From Eggerthellaceae bacterium (GTDB lineage Bacteria > Actinomycetota > Coriobacteriia > Coriobacteriales > Eggerthellaceae), in contig JAFWJU010000110.1 of NCBI GenBank assembly GCA_017511465.1, positions 1 through 58,941 of the forward strand: a stretch of 58,941 bases of DNA. The letters are read 5' to 3'. The position numbers and the translations under genes are program-made. How positions within the stretch are numbered: position 1 is the first letter of the stretch; each line of letters begins with the position of its first letter. Positions 17,543-25,261 of the stretch are shown one piece after another. The notes beneath the pieces were generated by a model. It worked only from the letters and a program-made list of their open reading frames with translations. It had not been told where the DNA came from and searched no databases.

Positions 17543-17804
17543 GTTGCCCTGCGGAAGGCCTGGAGCCGAGCGGGACCAGCTTCGGCTAACCGTTCCTCGC
17601 TTGGGCAAAGCAGCTCAGGAATTGTCCGGGGGAAAGCTAAAGCTTTCCCGACCTCGCTGAAAATGAGCCACTGGCTCATTTTCCGGGCGCTCAGTCCAGA
17701 ACTCGCCCGCTTCGCGGGCTCAAACAGTCCTCGTTAACCGCTTTGCCCGCGCTCGTCACAGCCTCAGATGGTCCCGCTCGGCTCCAGGCCTTCCGCAGGG
17801 CAAC
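17543..17804 (-). repeat. Foldback element copy 2, between convergent murG and ftsQ
   Basis: The arms are 36 bp and perfectly complementary (17543-17578 with 17769-17804), enclosing 190 bases. Nested pairings include GGGCAAAGC (17602-17610) with GCTTTGCCC (17740-17748), the near-perfect palindrome 17659-17683 (GAAAATGAGCCA..) and the core hairpin GCCCGC-TTC-GCGGGC (17705-17719). On the - strand the core reads AACGAGGACTGTTTGAGC, matching copies 1 and 3. This copy is longer than the others, and the extra DNA carries the AAAATGAGCCA palindrome. It fills nearly all of the murG-ftsQ gap and may act as a two-way terminator. Confidence 0.85.
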
Positions 17805-17807
17805 GGG

Positions 17808-19013
17808 CTACACGGCCCTCCATGTGGGCTGTTCCACCATACGGACATTGATATAGGCCACGCCGGGGTTTTCCTCCATGATCTGCAAGATGACGCGTTC
17901 CTTGTCGCGGATATCCTCGGCTTTGCCGAAGGCGATTTCAACGCCGTCGTCGAGAATCAGCGTCGTTTCGGCAGGGCCTGCGGCAGATACCTTTACCACG
18001 CGGCCGCTCAGCTCGGTCGTCATGTTGTTGATGATGTCCAGCGCGTTGTTGACGTTGCTGTCGGCGCAGTCCTTGCCAATCTCGGCCTTCGTGCCGTAGG
18101 GGACGTCGACGATGTGCAACACCGTTTCGGCGTCGGTGTAGATTTGCTGGCTCGTCGTCTTGGCCGCTTCGGAGTTTATGTCGGGGATGGGCATGAGCCA
18201 GACATGGTCGTCGGCTATAGCCCATTGCTTCACAGTGGTGCCCTGGTTCGTGGGGATCTCGACGATGGCGCATACGGTGCGTTCGGTCACGTCGATTTCG
18301 AGTGTATGAGGAAACACGCGTTTGATTTCGACATCGTCGACCCAGGCGTTCTGAAGCAGTCGTTCGCGGACGGTGTCGGTGTCGACGCGCAGCAACGTGC
18401 TGCCTTCAGGGACGTTGGCCAGCTGGGACATCTCGTCGTTCGTCAGATGCGAGACTCCGTTCACTTGAATGTTCTCGATGGAAAACGCCGGCGAGTTGTA
18501 TACGGCGGCCCATCCTGCGAGCAGGGCGACGACGATGCCGATGACGATGATGAAGCGCATGAGGTACCGACGCGACGACTTGCGCATGCGCTCGGCGCGT
18601 TCTTTTCGGGCGGCGCGGCGCAGCTCTCCGACGCTTGTCGAGACGAGCTCGGGTTGCTCTTGTTGCCGTTGCTCCTCGATTACTGCTTCATAACGGCCGC
18701 CGGGCACGGCGAACAGGCTCTGCCGCTCTTCGGGTTGCGTTGTTCGCGTTTGCCGAATCGGTTGCGAATTCCGTTGCTGCTGAAGCGGCTGGGAATTGCG
18801 CGATTGCCTTGACGTCTGGGACGGTTGCGTGGTCGGCAGTTGGTCCAACGGCTGGGAATTACGCGACGGCCTCGTCGACGATGTCGCACGCGAGGTGTTT
18901 CGCGTTCTTCGCGAAGTCGAGCGCGATGATGTCCGCGAAGTTGCGCGCGACGGCATGCGCGACGAATCGCCGCGTTGGGTCGTTCTCGTGCGCCTGTCGT
19001 TTGGCCTGGCCAC
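17808..19013 (-). CDS. ftsQ: Cell division protein FtsQ/DivIB
   Basis: Bitopic division protein of the FtsQLB complex. The cytoplasmic N-terminal half (about 145 residues) is rich in Arg, Ser, Thr and Gln, with RNSQP-type units repeated three times. One membrane span follows (FIIVIGIVVALLAGWAAVY), then a POTRA domain (FSIENIQVNGVSHLTNDEM) and the beta domain (VDDVEIKRVFPHTLEIDVTE). At 401 residues it is longer than most because of the tail. Translation probably begins at the GTG directly after the murC TAA. It lies on the strand opposite to the rest of the dcw genes. Confidence 0.88.
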   Translation of the reverse strand: MARPNDRRTRTTQRGDSSRMPSRATSRTSSRSTSRRTRNTSRATSSTRPSRNSQPLDQLPTTQPSQTSRQSRNSQPLQQQRNSQPIRQTRTTQPEERQSLFAVPGGRYEAVIEEQRQQEQPELVSTSVGELRRAARKERAERMRKSSRRYLMRFIIVIGIVVALLAGWAAVYNSPAFSIENIQVNGVSHLTNDEMSQLANVPEGSTLLRVDTDTVRERLLQNAWVDDVEIKRVFPHTLEIDVTERTVCAIVEIPTNQGTTVKQWAIADDHVWLMPIPDINSEAAKTTSQQIYTDAETVLHIVDVPYGTKAEIGKDCADSNVNNALDIINNMTTELSGRVVKVSAAGPAETTLILDDGVEIAFGKAEDIRDKERVILQIMEENPGVAYINVRMVEQPTWRAV

Positions 19014-20435
19014 TTACCGTGCTTGCTCCTGCAGCTCTCTGACAATCTGGGGGCCCATGGCCGTTACGTCACCGGCTCCCATCGTGATGACGAGGTCGCC
19101 TTCGCCCGCAAGTTTGGCCATATGCGGAGCCACGTCGATTCGACGGGGAACGTAATGGGTGGGCGGGTGTCCTTCGTGGTCGAGCACGACCTGAAGGAAC
19201 GTCTTGCCCGTGACGCCCGGCACCGGCGCTTCGCCTGCCGAGTACACGTCCATGAACGTGACGGTGTCGGCGGCATCGAACGCGGCGCCGAACTCGTCGT
19301 GAAGCACATCGCAGAAAAGCGATGCGCGGGAATAGCGGTGCGGTTGGAACAGCACGTGCACGTGGTTGTAGCCCAACTTTGATGCAGCCTTGATGGTCGC
19401 CGCGATCTCGGTCGGATGATGGGCGTAATCGTCAACGACCGTGACGCCGGCTGCTTCGTCGACCAAGTCGAAACGACGCTTGACACCGCCGAACGAGCGC
19501 ATTGCCTGGGCGGCTTCAGCAGCCGAGAATCCAAGTGCGTCGATGATGCCGATGGCGCCTGCAGCGTTCAGCACGTTGTGGCGACCGGGGTTCTGCGGTA
19601 CGCGCGTTTCGACGATTTCTCCGCTGGGCAGCTTCACCTTGAAGTCGCTGCTAATGCCATGAGGCTCGTAGTCGAAGATTTGGATGTCGTAGTCTTCGCC
19701 GAACCCGTACGTCATGAAGTCGTGACCAGTTGATTTCGTGACCTCGACGAGCGCCTCGTCCTCGCCGCAGATGACGACGGGGCCTTCGGGTGGCACCGAT
19801 GCGATGAACGCCGCGAACTTCTCGTGAATCTCATCGAGATCGCGGTAGTGGTCCAGATGGTCGGCTTCGATGTTGGTAATCACAGCCGCGGCAGGCGACA
19901 GGTACCTGAACGATTTGTCGGACTCGTCAGCTTCGACCACATAATGACGGCCTGTGCCGGAATGGGCGTTCGTGCCGTACGAACGCACGATGCCGCCGAT
20001 GAGGAACGTCGGGTTGAGCCCCATGGCATCCATGGCGCTTGCAACCATCGACGACGTCGTGGTCTTGCCGTGCGTGCCCGCCACGGCGACCGTGTCGAGG
20101 CCCTCGCCCAGGCGCGCGAGCATTTGCGCGCGGTGCCAGATGAGCAGGCCGCGTTCGCGTGCGGCTACGAGTTCGGGGTTGTTGTCGAGCACCGCCGTGG
20201 TTACGACCACGACATCGGGACCGTCATCTTTGCCCGTTCCGGGAATGTTTTCGGGCTTATGCTCGCCGATGAACACTTGCACGCCCGCATCGGACAATTG
20301 CCGGGTGTAGCGGCTTTCCTTCATGTCCGAGCCGGTCACGACCATGCCCTGGTCGTGTGCCACGCGCGCGATGCCGCTCATGCCAACGCCGCCGATGCCG
20401 ATAAAATGCACTGATTGAATTGTGCTTTCGCTCAT
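19014..20435 (-). CDS. murC: UDP-N-acetylmuramate--L-alanine ligase MurC
   Basis: Adds L-alanine to UDP-MurNAc, the first step of stem-peptide assembly. The N-terminal motif HFIGIGGVGMSGIARV, the ATP loop AGTHGKTTTSSM, EADESDKSF and DDYAHHPTEI are all present. The start at 20435 (MSESTIQ) is chosen for its AGAGGCAGG Shine-Dalgarno; a reading from 20462 would add nine residues. The length is 473 residues. It forms a - strand pair with ftsQ, whose start abuts its stop. Confidence 0.95.
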   Translation of the reverse strand: MSESTIQSVHFIGIGGVGMSGIARVAHDQGMVVTGSDMKESRYTRQLSDAGVQVFIGEHKPENIPGTGKDDGPDVVVVTTAVLDNNPELVAARERGLLIWHRAQMLARLGEGLDTVAVAGTHGKTTTSSMVASAMDAMGLNPTFLIGGIVRSYGTNAHSGTGRHYVVEADESDKSFRYLSPAAAVITNIEADHLDHYRDLDEIHEKFAAFIASVPPEGPVVICGEDEALVEVTKSTGHDFMTYGFGEDYDIQIFDYEPHGISSDFKVKLPSGEIVETRVPQNPGRHNVLNAAGAIGIIDALGFSAAEAAQAMRSFGGVKRRFDLVDEAAGVTVVDDYAHHPTEIAATIKAASKLGYNHVHVLFQPHRYSRASLFCDVLHDEFGAAFDAADTVTFMDVYSAGEAPVPGVTGKTFLQVVLDHEGHPPTHYVPRRIDVAPHMAKLAGEGDLVITMGAGDVTAMGPQIVRELQEQAR

Positions 20436-20464
20436 AACCTGCCTCTTTTCTGTGTGATGCAACG

Positions 20465-20470
20465 ATTATA
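20465..20470 (-). promoter_or_regulatory. Probable -10 box for murC-ftsQ
   Basis: A perfect TATAAT on the - strand lies about 30 bases before the murC start. The matching -35 position (20488-20493, GTCCTG) is a poor fit, so the promoter is only suggested. Confidence 0.4.
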
Positions 20471-20564
20471 GATTGTGAACGGGCGAGCAGGACCTTCCAT
20501 GGCCAATCTCCCCAATAAGACAGAAAGAGGAATGCGGAACGGTGGAGTCCCGGCCCTGCTCTCT

Positions 20565-21047
20565 TTAGCGTTTGGGGAAGGATTTGAGGATATGCCAGGC
20601 GCGTTGTTTGCCCTCGTCGGTCGCCAGCATGGCTGCGAAATCGCGGAAGGCCACGGCGGGGCGACCGAAAACGCGGACGGGGGAGTCCAAATCGAATGCC
20701 GTGCGGTATGCCTTTCCAAGGCAGGTTGCCGAAGCCTCGTCGGCGCAAACAACGCATACCGGGTCGAGGCCCTCCACGAGCAGGAACAAAGCCTGCGGGT
20801 CAAGCGCGACATCCCATTCGTCCGTCGCATTCGCGGGATGCAGCGTGGCATACCCGCACGTATTCGCGTTTCCGTATCCGAAGCTCGAAAACGTTTTCGC
20901 CAGCGCGTCGCGCGCCTTGTCGTCGAGCGGTTGCTCGCTTAAAACCAGGACGGGGCAGGCGGCGTTGCCCTCGAGGTAATCGCCGAACAACCCCCCGATT
21001 TCTTCCGCTGACGCGCTATATATGTTACTCTGCGCCAATTTCGTCAC
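20565..21047 (-). CDS. Conserved-looking hypothetical protein, 160 residues
   Basis: Not recognised. The protein has alternating hydrophobic strands and helices (CPVLVLSEQPLDDKARDALA, CVVCADEASATCLGKAYRTA) suggestive of a small Rossmann-like alpha/beta fold. No signal peptide or membrane span is seen. The start is set at GTG 21047 with AAGAGA upstream. A longer ATG reading from 21143 would overlap the divergent gene at 21134. It lies upstream of murC on the same strand, about 130 bases away, so co-transcription is possible, though a -10-like box precedes murC. Confidence 0.6.
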   Translation of the reverse strand: MTKLAQSNIYSASAEEIGGLFGDYLEGNAACPVLVLSEQPLDDKARDALAKTFSSFGYGNANTCGYATLHPANATDEWDVALDPQALFLLVEGLDPVCVVCADEASATCLGKAYRTAFDLDSPVRVFGRPAVAFRDFAAMLATDEGKQRAWHILKSFPKR

Positions 21048-21055
21048 ACGTTCTC

Positions 21056-21084
21056 TTGCGCAATGTGCTAACCAGTCGTATAAC
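21056..21084 (+). promoter_or_regulatory. Promoter for orf84-nikR-hypE
   Basis: TTGCGC (21056-21061), a 17-base spacer and TATAAC (21079-21084) lie 50 bases before the first gene of the nickel group. No convincing NikR operator (GTATGA-type dyad) was found around it. Confidence 0.5.
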
Positions 21085-21133
21085 GGACATGATAGCAAGC
21101 ATTCCGAAGTATCAGCCGAAAGGAAAAGAGAAC

Positions 21134-21388
21134 ATGTGCACAAACGGAGTGAACGTTGGGCAGTTCGAGCAGATGATTGCCCAAATCGACGACCATATCG
21201 CGCTTGAGCGCCGCTGGACCCACAAGCTGGCCCATCAGGCGGGCGACGCGGGCTTTGCGACCGTCGATGACAAGCTGCATTCCGTTCAAGAACTGCTCGA
21301 CGAGGCGCGCGCCCTGCTCACCGACGCCAAGGACGCATTGGAAAGCGACGCAGAGGTCGCCGGCGGGGTAACCGTCAGCCTTGTGTAA
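21134..21388 (+). CDS. Small helical hypothetical protein, 84 residues
   Basis: Not recognised. The protein is predicted to be nearly all helix, with two amphipathic stretches (FEQMIAQIDDHIALERRW and LDEARALLTDAKDALESDAE), and could form a helical hairpin. AGGAAAAGAG just upstream sets the start at 21134. It ends 12 bases before nikR and is probably co-transcribed with nikR and hypE. Its His and Cys content is low, so it is not an obvious metal chaperone. Confidence 0.65.
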   Translation: MCTNGVNVGQFEQMIAQIDDHIALERRWTHKLAHQAGDAGFATVDDKLHSVQELLDEARALLTDAKDALESDAEVAGGVTVSLV

Positions 21389-21400
21389 GGGCGGAAGGCC

Positions 21401-21823
21401 ATGTCTAGCGAATTGGTGCGCTTTTCGGTAGCCATGCCCGAAGAGCTATTGATGAGCTTCGACGCGTTCGTGGCTCGTCGCGGGTTGGCGAAAAACCGCA
21501 GCGAGGTCGTGCGCGACCTCGTGCGCGATGCGCTCATCCAAGACGATGCCGGCCTGCCTGGGACCGAGGTCATGGGCACGCTGACCATCGTGTTCAATCA
21601 TCATGCAAGCGACGTGCAGGAAAAGCTGCACACGATTCAGCACGCCCATTACGGGATGATCGTGTCGACGACGCATGTGCACCTCGACGAGGACAACTGC
21701 CTCGAGGTCATCATCCTGTGCGGCGAGACGACCGATGTCCACGACATCGCCGACCACATCTTGGGCACGAAGGGCGTGAAGAACGGCGGTTTGGTCATCA
21801 CCACGACCGGTCAGATGCTGTAA
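21401..21823 (+). CDS. nikR: Nickel-responsive regulator NikR
   Basis: Ribbon-helix-helix repressor that senses Ni(II). The N-terminal RHH domain (residues 1-50) starts VRFSVAMPEELLMSFDAFV. The C-terminal ACT-like domain carries the nickel-site residues in HAHYGM, the HVH pair (TTHVHLDED) and the cysteine in NCLEVIILCG. The length is 140 residues. NikR usually represses nickel uptake genes, none of which are in the window. Here it is followed by hypE, which fits a nickel-hydrogenase role. Confidence 0.92.
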   Translation: MSSELVRFSVAMPEELLMSFDAFVARRGLAKNRSEVVRDLVRDALIQDDAGLPGTEVMGTLTIVFNHHASDVQEKLHTIQHAHYGMIVSTTHVHLDEDNCLEVIILCGETTDVHDIADHILGTKGVKNGGLVITTTGQML

Positions 21824-21908
21824 CGTTCGTTGCTGCCCGATAGGCGGCGAAGAAGCCTCGCAAACAGCGGGCAACGCGATTATCCAAATCAAGGGAATCA
21901 GGTTTCAT

Positions 21909-22931
21909 ATGGAAGACAAGGTGCTGCTGGGTCACGGGAGCGGCGGAACGATGATGAAGCGCATCATCGACGAGGTGTTCTTCGATGCATATGCGGGCGA
22001 GGAGCTGCGCCGCGGCGACGATGCCGCCGTATTGCCGGTGCCTGCCGAGGGAGAGCGGCTGGCGTTCTCGACCGATAGCTTCGTGGTATCGCCCCATTTC
22101 TTTCCCGGCGGCGACATCGGGCGGCTCGCCATTTGCGGCACCGTGAACGACATTGCCACGAGTGGTGCCCGTCCGCTGTACCTGAGCTGCGGGTTTATTC
22201 TAGAAGAGGGATTTCCCATCGCGGGCTTGCGCCGCATTTGCGCCAGCATGGCAGCCGCCGCTCAAGAGGCGGGTGTCGTGTTGGTCACCGGCGACACGAA
22301 AGTGGTCAACCGCGGACACGGCGATGGCGTCTACATCAACACGAGCGGCGTGGGCGTCGTGCCCGCAGGCGTCGATTTGGGCGGTGCCAAGTGCCAGCCA
22401 GGCGACAAGGTGCTCGTCAGCGGGACGCTGGGCGATCATGGCATCACCATCATGAGCTGCCGTGAGTCGCTGTCGTTCACGACGAGCGTGAAAAGCGATG
22501 CCGCGCCTCTGAACCACCTTATAGCCGACGTGTTGGCGGCTGCGCCCGACGTGCGTTGCTTCCGCGATCCCACGCGCGGCGGTTTGGCCTCGACGCTGAA
22601 CGAGTTGGCCGACCAATCGCAGGTCGATTTCGAAATAGACGAAGATGCCGTGCCCGTGCGCGACGCAGTACGCGGCGCGTGCGACATGCTGGGATACGAT
22701 CCCTTCCAGGTAGCCAACGAAGGCAAGATGGTGTGCGTGGTGCCCACCGATCAGGCCGAAGCCGCACTTGCCGCCATGCAAGCGAGCCCGTATGGCGCCG
22801 ACGCGGCCGTCATCGGCGACGTTGCCGAAGCCCGTGCCGACCGCGGTCCCAAAGTGTACGTGCGCAACGCGTTCGGTGGACGCCGTATCCTCGACATGCT
22901 CGTGGGCGAGCAGCTCCCGCGCATTTGCTAA
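21909..22931 (+). CDS. hypE: [NiFe]-hydrogenase maturation protein HypE
   Basis: HypE makes the thiocyanate that becomes the cyanide ligand of [NiFe] hydrogenases. The N-terminal GHGSGGTMM and GDDAAVLP loops, the ATP-binding region (TVNDIATSGARPLYLS, VVTGDTKVV) and the FRDPTRGGLA motif match the AIRS-kinase family. The protein ends in PRIC, and the C-terminal cysteine that receives the carbamoyl group is present. The length is 340 residues. None of hypA, B, C, D or F is in the window, so hypE is separated from its usual partners or they lie elsewhere. Confidence 0.93.
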   Translation: MEDKVLLGHGSGGTMMKRIIDEVFFDAYAGEELRRGDDAAVLPVPAEGERLAFSTDSFVVSPHFFPGGDIGRLAICGTVNDIATSGARPLYLSCGFILEEGFPIAGLRRICASMAAAAQEAGVVLVTGDTKVVNRGHGDGVYINTSGVGVVPAGVDLGGAKCQPGDKVLVSGTLGDHGITIMSCRESLSFTTSVKSDAAPLNHLIADVLAAAPDVRCFRDPTRGGLASTLNELADQSQVDFEIDEDAVPVRDAVRGACDMLGYDPFQVANEGKMVCVVPTDQAEAALAAMQASPYGADAAVIGDVAEARADRGPKVYVRNAFGGRRILDMLVGEQLPRIC

Positions 22932-23281
22932 ACAAGTGGGTTGAGGCTGCCGGCAAGCAGTTGGAGGCTCTCTGAAGCTGCGAGGAAGTGAAGGCGAAGC
23001 GGGAGCGAGGACTGTTTGAGCCGCGAAGCGGCGAGTTCCACAGCTGCTGAGCTGTAACGACGAGCGGTTAGCTTCAGCGTGCCTCCAACTGCTTGCCGGC
23101 AGCCTTTTTACCCTTCAATTGCAATCGCATATTCCCCATATATAGTCCTCTTGTGCTGTTCGGAGACTACTTACGATGGTTTACGTAGCATTAGAGTCTT
23201 CATGGTGTAGAATCACATATTGGTTTTGTGTACGTATGACGAAACGCAGTTCAAATGGCCAACGAACAGGGGAGTACAGAA
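22932..23281. other. 350-base gap between hypE and ftsZ
   Basis: The first half is foldback element copy 3 (22945-23104) followed by TTTTTA. The rest (23110-23281) is more AT-rich and should carry the ftsZ promoter. TAGAAT at 23208-23213 is a candidate -10 box without a good -35. No convincing gene was seen. Confidence 0.6.
22945..23104 (+). repeat. Foldback element copy 3, downstream of hypE
   Basis: Perfect 24-bp arms (22945-22968 with 23081-23104) enclose 112 bases. These begin TCTCTGAAGCTGCGA, contain GAGGACTGTTTGAGC and the hairpin GCCGC-GAA-GCGGC (23020-23032), and end GCTTCAGCGT. The interior matches copy 1, but the arms do not. A run of five T follows the right arm immediately, so this copy could serve as the hypE terminator. 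It is in opposite orientation to copy 2. Confidence 0.85.
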
Positions 23282-24427
23282 ATGCCTATCAATCTTGCAT
23301 CCGAGCACCTGGCGGTTATCAAGGTCGTCGGCGTCGGCGGCGGCGGCACCAATGCGGTTAACCGCATGGTCGAAGCTGGCGTGCAGGGCGTCGAGTTCAT
23401 TGCCGTGAACACCGACCGTCAAGCTCTGCTCATGTCGGATGCCGACAAAACCATCCATATCGGCGAAGATCTCACCCGTGGCCTTGGCGCTGGCGCCAAC
23501 CCCGAGGTGGGCGCTCAGGCTGCCGAGGAAAGCCGCGACGAAATCCGTCAGGCACTTGCAGAATCCGACATGGTGTTCGTCACCGCTGGTGAAGGCGGCG
23601 GCACGGGCACGGGTGCTGCTCCGGTTATCGCCCAGATCGCTCGCGAGGAAATCGGCGCGCTGACGGTGGGCATCGTCACCAAGCCGTTCTCGTTCGAAGG
23701 CCGTATGCGCCGCAACCAGGCTGATCAGGGTGTCGAGCTACTGTCCCAGAAGGTTGACACGCTCATCGTCATCCCGAACGACCGCCTGCTCGAGGTCGTC
23801 GACAAGAAGACCAGCATGCTCGACGCGTTCCGCATCGCCGACGATACGCTGCGCCAGGGCATCCAGGGCGTTACCGACCTCATCACCATCCCGGGCCTCA
23901 TCAACCTCGACTTCGCGGACATCCGCACGGTCATGAAGGACGCCGGCACCGCCATGATGGGCATCGGCGTCGCCACTGGCGAGAACCGCGCACTCGATGC
24001 CGCACAGCAGGCCATCAACTCCAACCTGCTCGAGGCCACCATCTCCGGCGCTTCCCGCGTGCTGTTCTCCATTGCGGGCGGTCCCGACCTTACGCTGGCC
24101 GAGGTCGACGCCGCGGCACGCACGGTCGAGGCTTGCGCCGACGAGAACGCCAACATTATCTACGGCCAGATCGTTGACGAGTCGATGGGTGATGCAGTCC
24201 GCATCACCGTCATCGCCACGGGTTTCAAGGCTGACGCATTCGAGTCTTCGCGCCGCGACTACTCGCGTAAGGACCTGTTTGCCAACACGTCGCAGGAATC
24301 CGCTGCCAGCGCTTCGGCTTCCATCGCTCCTGCTGCGTCGCAGCCTGCTGTTCCGCGCACGACGATTCCGGCTGGCGCCCGCCTGTCCGACGAGGATTAC
24401 ATCCCCGACTTCCTCAAGCGTCGCTAG
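23282..24427 (+). CDS. ftsZ: Cell division protein FtsZ
   Basis: Tubulin-like GTPase that forms the Z ring. The glycine-rich N-terminal [13 protein letters not shown], the tubulin signature [13 protein letters not shown] (about residues 102-114), [11 protein letters not shown] and the T7-loop region are intact. A variable Ala/Ser linker leads to the C-terminal peptide [12 protein letters not shown], which is the binding site for partners such as SepF. The start at 23282 is chosen for AGGGGAG seven bases upstream; an ATG at 23255 lacks one. The length is 381 residues. Confidence 0.97.
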   Translation: MPINLASEHLAVIKVVGVGGGGTNAVNRMVEAGVQGVEFIAVNTDRQALLMSDADKTIHIGEDLTRGLGAGANPEVGAQAAEESRDEIRQALAESDMVFVTAGEGGGTGTGAAPVIAQIAREEIGALTVGIVTKPFSFEGRMRRNQADQGVELLSQKVDTLIVIPNDRLLEVVDKKTSMLDAFRIADDTLRQGIQGVTDLITIPGLINLDFADIRTVMKDAGTAMMGIGVATGENRALDAAQQAINSNLLEATISGASRVLFSIAGGPDLTLAEVDAAARTVEACADENANIIYGQIVDESMGDAVRITVIATGFKADAFESSRRDYSRKDLFANTSQESAASASASIAPAASQPAVPRTTIPAGARLSDEDYIPDFLKRR

Positions 24428-24430
24428 GCC

Positions 24431-25261
24431 ATGACTGGCTTGATGCTTCCAAAGCCGTGTTTGAATGCGCTCCCCATGGGGGCGCATTCTGTTATTGCGA
24501 TCACCGACGAGGCGCTGTTCGAAACGTGCGGTGTGCGCATTGCGTTCACGAGCCGCGAGGGGGGCACCAGCACGGGGCCGTATGCCTCGCTGAACACGGG
24601 CGACCACGTGGAAGACGATTTGGAATGCGTGTTGCACAACCGCGCCATCGTGTTGGAGGCGATAGGGTTCGCGCAGGCGCCGCTCATCGTGCCGAATCAA
24701 GTTCACGGAACCGACATCGCGCGCGTGTCCAAGGCATCCGATGTGCCAGCTGTCGCAGCGTGCGTCAAAGAGGGCATCGATGCCGTCATGGTGGAGACGC
24801 CCGGCGTCGGGGCGCTTTTGAATTTCGCCGATTGCCTGCCGCTGATCGTCGTGGCGCCTGATGGCCGCTTCGTCGTTGCGCATGCGGGATGGCGCGGTGC
24901 TTTGGCGGGCATCGCAGGCAAGGCGGTGCGCCTGTTGGCAGAATGCGGGCAGGATGCGGGCGGCTTCAACGCCTACATCGGGCCGCATATCCACTCGGAA
25001 TGCTTCGAGACAAGCGAGGAGATCGCCCGGCAATTCGCGGATGCGTATGGCAGCGATGTCTTGACCGATAGCCGGCATATCAGCTTGGCACGGGCTGTCA
25101 TGGTCGACCTCGTGCGCGCCGGCATGTCTCAGGACCGCATCGCCGATGCGGGCATCTGCACCGTTTGCAACAGCGACCGGTACTTCTCGTACCGGGCTGC
25201 AGGGGGCGTGTGCGGCCGCCATGCCGCTGTCGCCATCAGGGAAGAAGGGTCGTTATGCTAA
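24431..25261 (+). CDS. pgeF: Peptidoglycan editing factor PgeF / YfiH-LACC1 family
   Basis: Member of the laccase-domain (YfiH) family, known for purine nucleoside phosphorylase/adenosine deaminase activity and, in E. coli, for editing UDP-MurNAc-peptides. The metal and active-site motifs VPNQVHGTDI, NFADCLPLIV and VAHAGWRGALAGI are present, with SREGGTSTGPYASLN near the N-terminus. The length is 276 residues. It starts 3 bases after ftsZ and overlaps the next gene, so it belongs to the ftsZ operon. Which activity dominates cannot be told from sequence. Confidence 0.9.
   Translation: MTGLMLPKPCLNALPMGAHSVIAITDEALFETCGVRIAFTSREGGTSTGPYASLNTGDHVEDDLECVLHNRAIVLEAIGFAQAPLIVPNQVHGTDIARVSKASDVPAVAACVKEGIDAVMVETPGVGALLNFADCLPLIVVAPDGRFVVAHAGWRGALAGIAGKAVRLLAECGQDAGGFNAYIGPHIHSECFETSEEIARQFADAYGSDVLTDSRHISLARAVMVDLVRAGMSQDRIADAGICTVCNSDRYFSYRAAGGVCGRHAAVAIREEGSLC

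Noticed and set aside
21048..21133. NikR operator upstream of orf84-nikR
   Set aside because: GTATAAC is present, but there is no matching second half-site at the expected spacing.
23738..25222. 494-codon open frame on the - strand opposite ftsZ and pgeF
   Set aside because: It spans two unrelated genes on the other strand, is rich in Arg, Asp and His as expected for an antisense shadow, and has no domain.
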